A stretch of DNA of 64,000 bases from Pseudomonas sp. Leaf48 (GTDB lineage Bacteria > Pseudomonadota > Gammaproteobacteria > Pseudomonadales > Pseudomonadaceae), in the NCBI RefSeq assembly GCF_001421885.1, contig NZ_LMLH01000001.1, positions 63,151 through 127,150 of the forward strand. Direction: 5' to 3'. The position numbers and the translations under genes are program-made. A model generated the notes under the pieces. The model had not been told where the DNA came from, made no database searches, and saw only the letters and a list, made by a program, of their open reading frames with translations. Positions 9,113 through 17,647 of the stretch are shown one piece after another (positions within the stretch are counted from its first letter, which is position 1; the number at the start of each line of letters is the position of its first letter).

Positions 9113-10468
9113 ATGACGACTCGTACCCGTATCCTCACCGGCATCACCACCACCGGCACGCCGCACCTGGGCAACTACGCCGGCGCCATCCGCCCGGCGA
9201 TCGTCGCCAGCCGTGACAGCAATGCCGATTCGTTCTACTTCCTGGCCGACTATCACGCCCTGATCAAATGCGATGACCCGCTGCGCATCCAGCGCTCGCG
9301 TCTGGAAATCGCCGCGACCTGGCTGGCCGGTGGCCTGGATGTGGAGCGCGTGACCTTCTATCGCCAGTCCGACATTCCGGAGATCCCCGAGCTGACCTGG
9401 CTGCTGACCTGCGTCGCCGCCAAGGGCCTGCTCAACCGTGCCCACGCCTACAAGGCCTCGGTGGACAAGAACGTCGAGACCGGCGAAGACCCGGATGCCG
9501 GCATCACCATGGGCCTGTACAGCTACCCGGTGCTGATGGCGGCGGACATTCTGATGTTCAACGCGCACAAGGTGCCGGTCGGTCGCGACCAGATCCAGCA
9601 CGTGGAAATGGCGCGGGACATTGGCCAGCGCTTCAACCACCTGTTTGGCCAGGGCAAAGAATTCTTCACCATGCCTGAAGCGCTGATCGAAGAAAGCGTT
9701 GCCACGCTGCCAGGCCTCGACGGCCGCAAGATGTCGAAGAGCTACGACAACACCATTCCGTTGTTCAGCAGCGCCAAGGAAATGAAGGACGCGATTTCGC
9801 GGATCGTCACTGACTCCCGCGCACCGGGCGAAGCCAAGGATCCGGACAACTCGCATCTGTTCACCCTGTTCCAGGCGTTCGCCACTCCTGCCCAGGCCGA
9901 CGAGTTCCGCAGTGAACTGTTGCAGGGCCTGGGTTGGGGCGAGGCGAAGAATCGCCTGTTCCAGTTGCTGGACAACGAACTGGGCGAGTCCCGCGAGCGC
10001 TATAACCAACTGATCGAGCGCCCGGCTGACCTGGAAGACATCCTGCAGCACGGCGCGAAAAAGGCCCGTGCGGTTGCTACGCCGTTCCTCAACGAGCTGC
10101 GTGAAGCGGTTGGCCTGCGTTCTTTCGTGGCCCAGACCCAAGTTGCAGCGACCACCAAGAAAAAAGCTGCGAAAGCCGCGCGTTTTGTCAGCTTCCGCGA
10201 GGACGACGGCAGTTTCCGTTTCCGTCTGCTGGCTGCCGATGGCGAACAGCTGCTGTTGTCGTGCAATTTTGCCGACGGCAAGACCGCCGGTCAGGTAACC
10301 AAGCAACTGCAAGCAGGCCAGCCACTGGACGTGCGCAGTGAAGCGCTGAGCTTCAGCGTCTGGCTGGAAGGCCAGTGCGTGGCTGACAGTCCCGCCTTCG
10401 CTGATAGCGCGGCGCGCGACGCTGCAATCGAAGCGTTGCGGATTGCTCTTACGCCGGTTCAGGACTAA
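9113..10468 (+). CDS. trpS: Tryptophanyl-tRNA synthetase with C-terminal extension
   Basis: 451 residues from ATG 9113. It charges tRNA-Trp with tryptophan. The class I signature is [11 protein letters not shown] (HIGH equivalent, residues 14-24) and KMSKS is at 206-210. The catalytic and anticodon part ends near residue 340, the normal length of a bacterial TrpS. A Lys/Ala-rich linker ([10 protein letters not shown]) then leads to an extra domain at about 357-445 beginning [20 protein letters not shown]. That segment resembles the small DUF1508/YegP fold. I recall extended TrpS forms of this length in Pseudomonas. An in-frame TTG at 9089 exists but ATG 9113 gives the canonical N-terminus. 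Confidence 0.95.
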   Translation: MTTRTRILTGITTTGTPHLGNYAGAIRPAIVASRDSNADSFYFLADYHALIKCDDPLRIQRSRLEIAATWLAGGLDVERVTFYRQSDIPEIPELTWLLTCVAAKGLLNRAHAYKASVDKNVETGEDPDAGITMGLYSYPVLMAADILMFNAHKVPVGRDQIQHVEMARDIGQRFNHLFGQGKEFFTMPEALIEESVATLPGLDGRKMSKSYDNTIPLFSSAKEMKDAISRIVTDSRAPGEAKDPDNSHLFTLFQAFATPAQADEFRSELLQGLGWGEAKNRLFQLLDNELGESRERYNQLIERPADLEDILQHGAKKARAVATPFLNELREAVGLRSFVAQTQVAATTKKKAAKAARFVSFREDDGSFRFRLLAADGEQLLLSCNFADGKTAGQVTKQLQAGQPLDVRSEALSFSVWLEGQCVADSPAFADSAARDAAIEALRIALTPVQD

Positions 10469-10558
10469 TCAACGGCTCGGCCCGATCAAGGGCCGATTGC
10501 CATTCCCCGGGGCCATCGCTACAGTGACGGCCCGTTTTTGTTGCCTTGCTAACGAATT

Positions 10559-11653
10559 ATGACGCCCCTAGAACGATATCAAGCTGATCTGAAACGCCCG
10601 GAATTCTTCCATGATGCCGCGCAGGAAACTGCCGTGCGTCATTTGCAGCGCCTGTACGACGACCTGGTCGCCGCCGAGCAAAACAAACCGGGCCTGCTGG
10701 GCAAGCTGTTTGGCAAGAAGGATCAGACCCCGGTCAAGGGCCTGTACTTCTGGGGCGGCGTCGGTCGCGGCAAGACTTACCTGGTGGACACCTTCTTCGA
10801 GGCGCTGCCATTCAAGGAAAAGTCTCGTACTCACTTCCACCGCTTCATGAAGCGCGTGCACGAAGAGATGAAGACCCTGGGCGGCGAGAAAAACCCGCTG
10901 ACCATCATCGCCAAACGTTTCGCCACCGAAGCCCGGGTCATCTGCTTCGATGAGTTCTTCGTTTCCGACATCACCGACGCCATGATCCTCGGCACCCTGA
11001 TGGAAGAGCTGTTCAAGAACGGCGTAACCCTGGTCGCGACCTCGAACATCGTGCCGGACGGCCTGTACAAGGACGGCCTGCAACGCGCTCGTTTCCTGCC
11101 GGCCATTGCGTTGATCAAACAGAACACCGAGATCGTCAACGTCGACAGCGGCGTCGACTATCGCCTGCGTCACCTCGAACAGGCCGAGCTGTTCCACTAT
11201 CCTCTCGACGAAGCCGCCAACGAAAGCCTGCGCAAGAGCTTCCGTGCGCTGACGCCGGAATGCACGGCGGCGGTCGAAAACGACGTGCTGATGATCGAAA
11301 ACCGCGAAATCCGTGCCCTGCGCACCTGTGATGACGTGGCCTGGTTCAACTTCCGCGAATTGTGCGACGGTCCGCGCAGCCAGAACGACTACATCGAACT
11401 GGGCAAGATCTTCCACGCCGTGCTGCTCAGCGATGTCGAGCAGATGAGCGTCACCACTGACGACATCGCCCGACGCTTCATCAACATGGTCGACGAGTTC
11501 TACGACCGTAACGTCAAGCTGATCATTTCCGCCGAAGTCGAACTCAAAGACCTCTATACCGGCGGTCGCCTGAACTTCGAGTTCCAGCGTACCCTCAGCC
11601 GCCTGCTGGAAATGCAGTCCCACGAATTCCTGGCGCGGGCGCACAAGCCTTAA
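10559..11653 (+). CDS. zapE: Cell division ATPase ZapE (AFG1-like)
   Basis: 364 residues. Walker A GGVGRGKT lies at 66-73 and Walker B VICFDEF at about 127-133, within the AFG1-like ATPase pattern (FHRFMKRVHEEM, LVATSNIVPDGLYKDGLQRARFLPAI). E. coli ZapE is a cytoplasmic ATPase that associates with FtsZ at the constricting septum and affects Z-ring stability; its mitochondrial homologue is AFG1/LACE1. The start is ATG at 10559, about 90 bases after trpS. A strong terminator follows, so it is the last gene of the trpS group. Confidence 0.93.
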   Translation: MTPLERYQADLKRPEFFHDAAQETAVRHLQRLYDDLVAAEQNKPGLLGKLFGKKDQTPVKGLYFWGGVGRGKTYLVDTFFEALPFKEKSRTHFHRFMKRVHEEMKTLGGEKNPLTIIAKRFATEARVICFDEFFVSDITDAMILGTLMEELFKNGVTLVATSNIVPDGLYKDGLQRARFLPAIALIKQNTEIVNVDSGVDYRLRHLEQAELFHYPLDEAANESLRKSFRALTPECTAAVENDVLMIENREIRALRTCDDVAWFNFRELCDGPRSQNDYIELGKIFHAVLLSDVEQMSVTTDDIARRFINMVDEFYDRNVKLIISAEVELKDLYTGGRLNFEFQRTLSRLLEMQSHEFLARAHKP

Positions 11654-11670
11654 GCAATTCGCAAACAAAA

Positions 11671-11699
11671 AAAGGGCCTGCAAATGCAGGCCCTTTTTT
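11671..11699 (+). terminator. Rho-independent terminator after zapE
   Basis: AAAGGGCCTGCA pairs with TGCAGGCCCTTT across a two- to four-base loop, followed by six T. It lies 18 bases after the stop codon. Confidence 0.93.
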
Positions 11700-11733
11700 G
11701 TGCTGAAAGCAATCCACCAGGGTCACCACAATA

Positions 11734-11824
11734 CTGTGGGAGCGGGCTTGCTCGCGAAAGCGTCGTGTCAGTCGATATCAATTTATCTGGCACACCGCAT
11801 TCGCGAGCAAGCCCGCTCCCACAG
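11734..11824. repeat. REP doublet (REPIN 2)
   Basis: CTGTGGGAGCGGGCTTGC continuing to TCGCGAA, and the inverted copy TTCGCGAGCAAGCCC continuing to GCTCCCACAG, enclose a loop containing GTCAGTCGATATCAA and CTGGCACACCGC. It lies between the zapE terminator and the end of the asparaginase gene. Confidence 0.9.
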
Positions 11825-11832
11825 TGGAAGTG

Positions 11833-12813
11833 TCAGTCTTTTGAGAGATAACTCGCCAGCGCATCCTGTCGCTGACAACCGACTAACAGCCACAATAGAA
11901 CCCTGGCTTTGCGCGGGCACAGAAGTCCTGCCATCGATGCGCCTTTGCGGATCAGGTCCATCTCGCCACCGATAAAGCCATAAGTGGACCGTGCGGTAGA
12001 GCCGGATCCGGTCCGGGTTGCAATAATGACCGGGATTTTTCCGGCGATAGTTTCGATCACCTCGGCCCAGTTCTCGGGAACATGCCCTGCACCAAATCCC
12101 GCGATAACGAGACCGTCGTAGCCAAGTTCGAGAATGCTTTCCAGCATGAGGCTGTCTGCAGAAAGCGACGCTTCCAACAGGGCGATTTTCTGTGTTGTCT
12201 GCTGTGGCAGCGGTAAAACCTTGCGCTGGGCTGGCGGGCGCAAATAGTGGATGGTGTTTTCCACGAGCATGCCAACAGGCCCCACGATGGTAGAGGAGAA
12301 AGCCTGCAACGCTAACGAATCGGTTTTGCGGACGGCGCTCGCGCAGTGAATCTGCCCGTTCATGACCACCTGAACGCCTCGTTGCCGGCTGTTCGCCGCC
12401 AGGGCGACCCGGCAAGCGTCCAGAAGGTTTGCCGGCCCATCGGCCCCCGCATTGGCAGCGGAGCGCATGGCGCCGGTCAGGACTAGCGGCTGATCGTGGG
12501 CCCACAAATAATCGAAAAAAGTGGCCGTTTCTTCGAGGGTGTCTGTGCCTTGGGTAATGACGACACCGATCGCACCTTGTTGGATTTGAACGTTCGCCCA
12601 GGAAAGGACACCCAGCAGGAACTCGAAATCCAATGAGGCGCTTGGCAACAGGCCCAGGGTTTCAACGCTGACCCGTGCCAGCGTCGCCAATTCCGGTACC
12701 GACTCCAACAGTGTTTCGCCAGTGACTGCCGGGACGATTCCCTCACCGGCGTTTCTGGCCTGCATGCTCACAGTGCCACCCAGGGCTGCGATGGCCAGTT
12801 TAGGCAGATCCAT
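11833..12813 (-). CDS. L-asparaginase / glutaminase-asparaginase family
   Basis: 326 residues. It should hydrolyse L-asparagine (perhaps also glutamine) to the acid and ammonia. The first catalytic Thr is in LGGTVS (Thr14); the second catalytic group is the Thr90-Asp91 pair in VITQGTDTLEE, with Lys163 in VRKTDS. VLTGAMR and SGSTARSTYGF also fit the family. There is no signal peptide, so it is probably cytoplasmic, unlike the periplasmic type II enzymes. It is the last gene of a three-gene minus-strand operon with the duplicated membrane protein (78-base gap) and a nitrilase-type amidase, which points to use of an amide compound as a nitrogen source. Confidence 0.9.
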   Translation of the reverse strand: MDLPKLAIAALGGTVSMQARNAGEGIVPAVTGETLLESVPELATLARVSVETLGLLPSASLDFEFLLGVLSWANVQIQQGAIGVVITQGTDTLEETATFFDYLWAHDQPLVLTGAMRSAANAGADGPANLLDACRVALAANSRQRGVQVVMNGQIHCASAVRKTDSLALQAFSSTIVGPVGMLVENTIHYLRPPAQRKVLPLPQQTTQKIALLEASLSADSLMLESILELGYDGLVIAGFGAGHVPENWAEVIETIAGKIPVIIATRTGSGSTARSTYGFIGGEMDLIRKGASMAGLLCPRKARVLLWLLVGCQRQDALASYLSKD

Positions 12814-12891
12814 GTAATACCTCGCTTGCTCGTTATGGAAAGTGGCTGTACCCGGACTGAAGTCCGCGATACAGCCGCAAGGCCGCGTGCG

Positions 12892-14088
12892 TCAGTTGGC
12901 TATCAAGAGTCCGATGAATGGAACGATCAACAAGGTGCTGATGGCCATGGACAGGACGTTACCGATGTAACCATGCATATCGGCAGGTAACCTTCTGGCA
13001 ATCGCATAAGCCAATGGTGGCGCAATCAGGGCGCCCAGCAGCGCACTCATGACAATGACCTGCCAACTGCCGCCATAGGTCAGAATCGCCGCCGGCACCA
13101 CTGAGACCAGTGGAACGTAGGTGGGGTACCAGCCGTGCAACATCCATTGCCGACGCCAGATCACCACGCCTATTGCCGAGGTCAATGCCTGTGCGCCGAT
13201 CAGCTGTGGCAACAGACCAGAACCGTAAACCGGGCTCAACGGGTTCAGGGTGTAGGCCAGCATTGCCCCCAATAGCAGGCCGAGGCTTGCCAGTTCATTG
13301 CCAAAGAACGGCGCTTCCGAAAAGTCGGCCAGGACTCGCCGCAGGCTCCAGATAACACCGTAGTCCGGTGCTTTGGTGGGTGGTGGAGGCGGGGCGCAAG
13401 GCTTCGTGGATGCTTGCGACTTCATCAGGCTTGGGAGATATCGACAGAGCAGAAAGGCAAAGACACTGGCGACAGCCATTCCCAGTACGTTGCCGATCAC
13501 CGCTGGCAATCCGAGTGGATTGCAGACGTAGTTGACGATCAACAAACACATCGGGGTGACGAACACCGCGCCCATGAGCGCTCCGTTGACCGTGACCTTC
13601 CAGCCTCCGCCAAACATCAGCACCATCGCTGCCGGTAACGAAACAAAGGCTGCGAACGTGGGTTGCCAGGTGGTGGCGGTAACCGTCCACCCCCACAGCA
13701 GGTTGCTCAGCAGCAGTCCGAGCAACGAACTGGTGATCAACCACGGCCAGAGTCCGCTGCCGTAGGAAATGGCAAAACCTTGCCAGGCTTTCCCCGTTCG
13801 ATTCGCCCAGTAAGCCAGATAGGCGCCGGCCAGCAACCCGATCGAGGCGAACTCGTGTTTGTAGAATGCAACCTCGCTGATGTCCCCCAATACCCAGCGC
13901 AACCAGGCGCTCGGTTCGGGAAGGCCGGACAGCATGTCGCCGTAGCTTGGCCAATGCGCTGCCCAGGCAGAATGGTAGGTGAATGAAAGCCAGATAATCA
14001 GCACAATCGCGCCAAGTATCAGCACAAGGATCGCCGCATCGAGGGGCGACTTGCGCGCAATGTGGCTATTTCGGGAAGTGCTTTCCAT
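12892..14088 (-). CDS. Internally duplicated multi-pass membrane protein
   Basis: 398 residues; I do not recognise the family. Hydrophobicity suggests about ten membrane segments. The protein is a tandem duplication: residues about 63-210 and 248-388 align along their length. GDISEVAFYKHEFASIGLL (68-86) matches ADFSEAPFFGNELASLGLL (254-272); WQPTFAAFVSLPAA (141-154) matches WYPTYVPLVSVVPAA (320-334); VIGNVLGMAVAS (197-208) matches YIGNVLSMAIST (374-385). A Pro-rich cytoplasmic-type linker (CAPPPPPTKAP) joins the halves. Lying 13 bases behind the amidase gene and before the asparaginase gene, it may import their substrate. That role is inference. Confidence 0.75.
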   Translation of the reverse strand: MESTSRNSHIARKSPLDAAILVLILGAIVLIIWLSFTYHSAWAAHWPSYGDMLSGLPEPSAWLRWVLGDISEVAFYKHEFASIGLLAGAYLAYWANRTGKAWQGFAISYGSGLWPWLITSSLLGLLLSNLLWGWTVTATTWQPTFAAFVSLPAAMVLMFGGGWKVTVNGALMGAVFVTPMCLLIVNYVCNPLGLPAVIGNVLGMAVASVFAFLLCRYLPSLMKSQASTKPCAPPPPPTKAPDYGVIWSLRRVLADFSEAPFFGNELASLGLLLGAMLAYTLNPLSPVYGSGLLPQLIGAQALTSAIGVVIWRRQWMLHGWYPTYVPLVSVVPAAILTYGGSWQVIVMSALLGALIAPPLAYAIARRLPADMHGYIGNVLSMAISTLLIVPFIGLLIAN

Positions 14089-14101
14089 CCTTGCACCCCC
14101 A

Positions 14102-14989
14102 TTAACGCGGCAGAGATGGATGTTGGGTGTAGCCGAGCATCTGGTCGTACAGATCGGTTCGACGATCGCGATGCAGATCGTTCAGGTCGTTCCAGATCGG
14201 GGCGCTGCGGGAGCTGGTGAGATCGATATCGGCCAACAGGATTTCTTGTTTGTCCGCCGAGGCAACTGCACCAATCGGCCAGCCATTGGTGCCGGCAATC
14301 AGCGAGCAGCCGAGATATCGAGCCCCGCGCTCTTCGCCTATTCGGCTGGCTGCGGCAATGAACACGTTGTTTACATGTGCCGCTGTCATGGTCAGATAAG
14401 ACGCCATGCACTTGCCCGCCTCATCAAAAAGCGGCGGTGGCGTCCAGACCCAGTTGTTCAGGCTGCAAATGATGTCAGCGCCTTGCTGGCTCAGAATTCG
14501 CGGCACTTCCGGGAACCAGATATCCCAGCAGATCAGTAAGCCGATGCGTCCAATCGGCGTATCGAAAACCGGAAAGCCCAGATCTCCTGGTGTGAACCAC
14601 AGTTTTTCCTGGTTCCATAAATGGGCCTTGCGATACTTGCCGATGAAGCCGTCAGGGCCGACAAGAACGCCAGTGTTGAACAGCCGCATGCCGTCGCGCT
14701 CAGCCAGACCGGCGACAACGTAGACCTTGTGCTGGCGCGCGAAATCAATCCAGGTTTTCACGCTCGCGCCACCGGGGACCAACTCCGAGTGGTCAAATGC
14801 GTCCTGTCGATTTTTGAAGAAATAGCCGGTGTTCGAGAGTTCAGGCAGAACGATAAGATTGGCCCCGCCGCTTACAGCTTCCAGCGCCAATTGCAGGCTG
14901 CGATGCAGATTGCCCTCACGATTTTCCACGCCGACCTGCGGGTCGAATTGCACGACTGCTACACGAACAGGGCTTGTTGGCTCACGCAT
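14102..14989 (-). CDS. Carbon-nitrogen hydrolase (nitrilase superfamily amidase)
   Basis: 295 residues. The Glu-Lys-Cys triad of the nitrilase superfamily is visible: Glu50 in LPELSNTGY, Lys121 in KYRKAHLW and Cys154 in LLICWDIWFPE. The CWD context suits amidase and carbamoylase branches rather than true nitrilases. Start: ATG 14989 has GAGG nine bases upstream and gives MREPTSPVRVAVVQFD; an in-frame GTG at 15019 would add ten residues but has no good SD. It heads the minus-strand operon with the membrane protein and asparaginase. It probably releases ammonia from an amide or ureido compound; the exact substrate cannot be told. Confidence 0.88.
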   Translation of the reverse strand: MREPTSPVRVAVVQFDPQVGVENREGNLHRSLQLALEAVSGGANLIVLPELSNTGYFFKNRQDAFDHSELVPGGASVKTWIDFARQHKVYVVAGLAERDGMRLFNTGVLVGPDGFIGKYRKAHLWNQEKLWFTPGDLGFPVFDTPIGRIGLLICWDIWFPEVPRILSQQGADIICSLNNWVWTPPPLFDEAGKCMASYLTMTAAHVNNVFIAAASRIGEERGARYLGCSLIAGTNGWPIGAVASADKQEILLADIDLTSSRSAPIWNDLNDLHRDRRTDLYDQMLGYTQHPSLPR

Positions 14990-15140
14990 TGTTGATGACC
15001 TCTTTTTATTGTTATTCACGCTGTTGAAATGCGTGGATATAAGAGGTCAATCAGGAGTTCTACGTATGTCGGCCACTTCCGTTTAGGTTGTAGTCCGGGT
15101 CCCGAACAGGGCCAATGCACGTCGTGCCTGGTCGTTGTGA

Positions 15141-15213
15141 AGCTGCCGCAGGCTGCGATCTTTTGATCTTGCTTTTTAAAGACAAAATCAAAAGATCGCA
15201 GCCTGCGGCAGCT
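15141..15213. repeat. Perfect 27-bp inverted repeat (second REP family)
   Basis: Arms at 15141-15167 and 15187-15213 are exact reverse complements (AGCTGCCGCAGGCTGCGATC and seven more bases), with a 19-base AT-rich loop. It lies 26 bases beyond the glxA-like stop codon and may end or protect that transcript. The same motif appears degraded at 3161-3205. Confidence 0.9.
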
Positions 15214-15239
15214 CAGGGGTTATGTGAACGCAATGAGGT

Positions 15240-16235
15240 TCAGGCCGCCTGCAGAAACTGCTGCCGATACTGGTTCGGCGACAGCTCGGTGTGTTGGCGG
15301 AACAGTCGCGCAAAGAAGCTGGCATCGTCGTAGCCGACTTCGTAGCTGATGGTCTTGATGCTCTTGCGGCTGCCGGAGAGCAGGCCCTTGGCGGTTTCGA
15401 TGCGCAGGCGTTGCAGGTAGTGCAGCGGCTTGTCGCCGGTGGCGGTCTGGAAGCGGCGCATGAAATTGCGGATGCTCATGCCGTGTTCGCGAGCGACGTC
15501 CTCGAAGCGGAATTTGTCGGCGTAGTGCTCTTCGAGCCAGTGCTGGATCTGCAGGATGATCACATCCTGATGCAGCTTCTGCCCGCCGAAGCCGATGCGT
15601 CCCGGCGAGTAGCTGCGCTGGACTTCGTAGAGAATGTCCCGGGCTACGGCCTGGGAGACGTTGGCGCCGCAAAATCGCTCGATCAGGTAAACGTACAGGT
15701 CGCTCGCCGAGGTGGTGCCGCCGGCGCAATAGAGGTTGTCGGCGTCGGTCAGGTGCTTGTCCTGATTGAGCTGCACCTGGGGGAAACGCTCGGCGAACGC
15801 ATTGAAAAAGCGCCAATAGGTGGTCGCTTCCTTGCCATCGAGCAACCCGGCTTCGGCCAGCCAGAACACGCCAGTGGCTTCGCCGCAGAGCACGGCGCCG
15901 CGGGCATGTTGCTGGCGCAGCCAGGGCAGGACCTGTGGATAACGTTTGCTGAGGGAGTCGAAGTCGTCCCAGAAGGCGGGAATGATGATGATGTCGGTAT
16001 TTTCCAGCCCGCCATCTACCGGGATCTTCACATCGCTGAAGGTATTCACCGCGTTGCCGTCGGGGCTGACCAGCCGGGTTTCGAACGCCGGTGTCAGGCC
16101 CAGGCCCAGCTGTTTGCCGTAGCGCAGGCTGGCGAGGTGGAAGAAATCCTTGGCTTGCATGAGGGTAGAAGCGAAAACCCGGTCAAAGGCCAGGATGCTG
16201 ACGCGCCGCAGGGGCGTGGAGGCTTGGTTAGACAT
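15240..16235 (-). CDS. GlxA family AraC-type regulator with DJ-1/PfpI domain
   Basis: 331 residues. The N-terminal ~190 residues form a DJ-1/PfpI (class I amidotransferase-like) domain, with strands such as RVSILAFDRV and DIIIIPAFWDD and the elbow GAVLCGEATGVFWLAEAGLL. The C-terminal part (about 225-325) is an AraC helix-turn-helix pair (RFEDVAREHGMSIRNFMRRF and TISYEVGYDDASFFARLFR). GlxA-type regulators often control catabolism of nitrogenous compounds such as carnitine, glycine betaine or arginine. It is divergent from the acyl-CoA dehydrogenase gene (146-base gap) and may regulate it; the adjacent amide-hydrolase operon is another possible target. Confidence 0.88.
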   Translation of the reverse strand: MSNQASTPLRRVSILAFDRVFASTLMQAKDFFHLASLRYGKQLGLGLTPAFETRLVSPDGNAVNTFSDVKIPVDGGLENTDIIIIPAFWDDFDSLSKRYPQVLPWLRQQHARGAVLCGEATGVFWLAEAGLLDGKEATTYWRFFNAFAERFPQVQLNQDKHLTDADNLYCAGGTTSASDLYVYLIERFCGANVSQAVARDILYEVQRSYSPGRIGFGGQKLHQDVIILQIQHWLEEHYADKFRFEDVAREHGMSIRNFMRRFQTATGDKPLHYLQRLRIETAKGLLSGSRKSIKTISYEVGYDDASFFARLFRQHTELSPNQYRQQFLQAA

Positions 16236-16381
16236 AATTCAACTTTATTCTTATAGGGGAAAGTGGTCACCAGACGGCTGGATCGTCTTATTTTTTGTCG
16301 GATGTGTCCAGTGTCCTGTATCGGTAGCGGGGCTTAGTCTCTGAAGGCTTATTCCTTCTAAAAATAAAAGAAAGGTGCCGC

Positions 16382-17518
16382 ATGATTCCCAGAACCTTGT
16401 TCAGCTCCGAGCACGAACTTTTCCGTGACAGCGTGCGAACCTTCCTTGAAAAAGAAGCAGTGCCGTTCCATGGGCAATGGGAAAAACAGGGCTACATCGA
16501 TCGCAAACTGTGGAACAAGGCGGGGGAGGCGGGGATGCTTTGTTCGCACCTGCCGGAGGAGTACGGCGGTCTTGGGGCGGACTTTCTCTATAGCGCAGTA
16601 GTGATCGAGGAAGTAGGGCGTCTGGGCCTTACCGGCATTGGTTTTTCCCTGCACTCCGACATCGTTGCGCCCTACATCCTGCATTACGGCAGTGAAACGC
16701 TGAAACACAAATACCTGCCAAAGCTGGTGTCCGGCGAGATGGTCTCGGCCATTGCCATGACCGAGCCGGGTGCCGGTTCCGACCTGCAAGGGGTGAAGAC
16801 CACGGCGGTGCTCGATGGCGATGAGTACGTGATTAACGGCTCGAAAACCTTCATCACCAACGGTTACTTGGCGGATCTGGTAATTGTCGTCGCCAAGACC
16901 GATCCGAAGGCCGGCGCGAAGGGCACCAGCCTGTTTCTGGTCGAGGCCGATACGCCAGGCTTCGACAAGGGCAAGCGCCTGGAGAAGGTCGGCATGAAAG
17001 CGCAGGACACCTCGGAGCTGTTCTTTCAGGACGTTCGTGTGCCCAAGGAAAACCTGCTGGGCCAGGCCGGGATGGGCTTCGCCTATCTGATGCAGGAACT
17101 GCCCCAGGAGCGCCTTACCGTGGCGATTGGCGGGCTGGCTTCAGCCGAGGCCGGTTTGCAATGGACGCTGGATTACACCCGTGAGCGCAAGGCATTCGGC
17201 AAGTCGATCGCGGACTTTCAGAACACCCGATTCAAGCTGGCGGAGATGGCGACCGAGATTCAGATCGGTCGCGTCTTTGTCGACCGCTGCCTGGAGCTGC
17301 ATCTGCAAGGCAAGCTGGATGTGCCGACGGCGGCAATGGCCAAGTACTGGGGCACCGACCTGCAATGCAAGGTGCTCGACGAGTGCGTGCAATTGCACGG
17401 CGGCTACGGGTTCATGTGGGAATACCCGATCGCCCGGGCGTGGGCGGATGCACGGGTGCAGCGGATTTATGCGGGTACTAACGAGATCATGAAGGAGATC
17501 ATTGCGCGCTCTCTTTGA
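16382..17518 (+). CDS. Acyl-CoA dehydrogenase
   Basis: 378 residues; an FAD-dependent enzyme that makes the alpha-beta double bond of acyl-CoA in beta-oxidation or branched-chain amino acid breakdown. Signatures AIAMTEPGAGSDLQG and FQNTRFKLAEM (residues ~280) and C-terminal YGFMWEYPIARAWAD, RIYAGTNEIMKEII are present. The YxGT position holds Ala, not the catalytic Glu of short- and medium-chain enzymes. The alternative base of the long-chain/isovaleryl group would be Glu243 in ELPQERL, which is present. It is monocistronic, with a REPIN behind it, and divergent from the GlxA-type regulator. Confidence 0.92.
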   Translation: MIPRTLFSSEHELFRDSVRTFLEKEAVPFHGQWEKQGYIDRKLWNKAGEAGMLCSHLPEEYGGLGADFLYSAVVIEEVGRLGLTGIGFSLHSDIVAPYILHYGSETLKHKYLPKLVSGEMVSAIAMTEPGAGSDLQGVKTTAVLDGDEYVINGSKTFITNGYLADLVIVVAKTDPKAGAKGTSLFLVEADTPGFDKGKRLEKVGMKAQDTSELFFQDVRVPKENLLGQAGMGFAYLMQELPQERLTVAIGGLASAEAGLQWTLDYTRERKAFGKSIADFQNTRFKLAEMATEIQIGRVFVDRCLELHLQGKLDVPTAAMAKYWGTDLQCKVLDECVQLHGGYGFMWEYPIARAWADARVQRIYAGTNEIMKEIIARSL

Positions 17519-17539
17519 TCTGCGGTGAATTGGCGGGCG

Positions 17540-17634
17540 CCATCGCGGGCAAGCCCGCTCCCACAAGGTCTGGCGGTGTTCAAGAAAAATGTGAACGACA
17601 CAGAACCTGTGGGAGCGGGCTTGCCCGCGATAGG
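17540..17634. repeat. REP doublet (REPIN 4)
   Basis: CCATCGCGGGCAAGCCCGCT continuing CCCACAAGGT, and its inverse starting ACCTGTGGGAGCGGGC and ending CGCGATAGG. Here the REP motifs face the opposite way from REPIN 2. It fills the convergent gap between the acyl-CoA dehydrogenase and aldo/keto reductase genes. Confidence 0.9.
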
Positions 17635-17647
17635 GTCTATGAATCAG

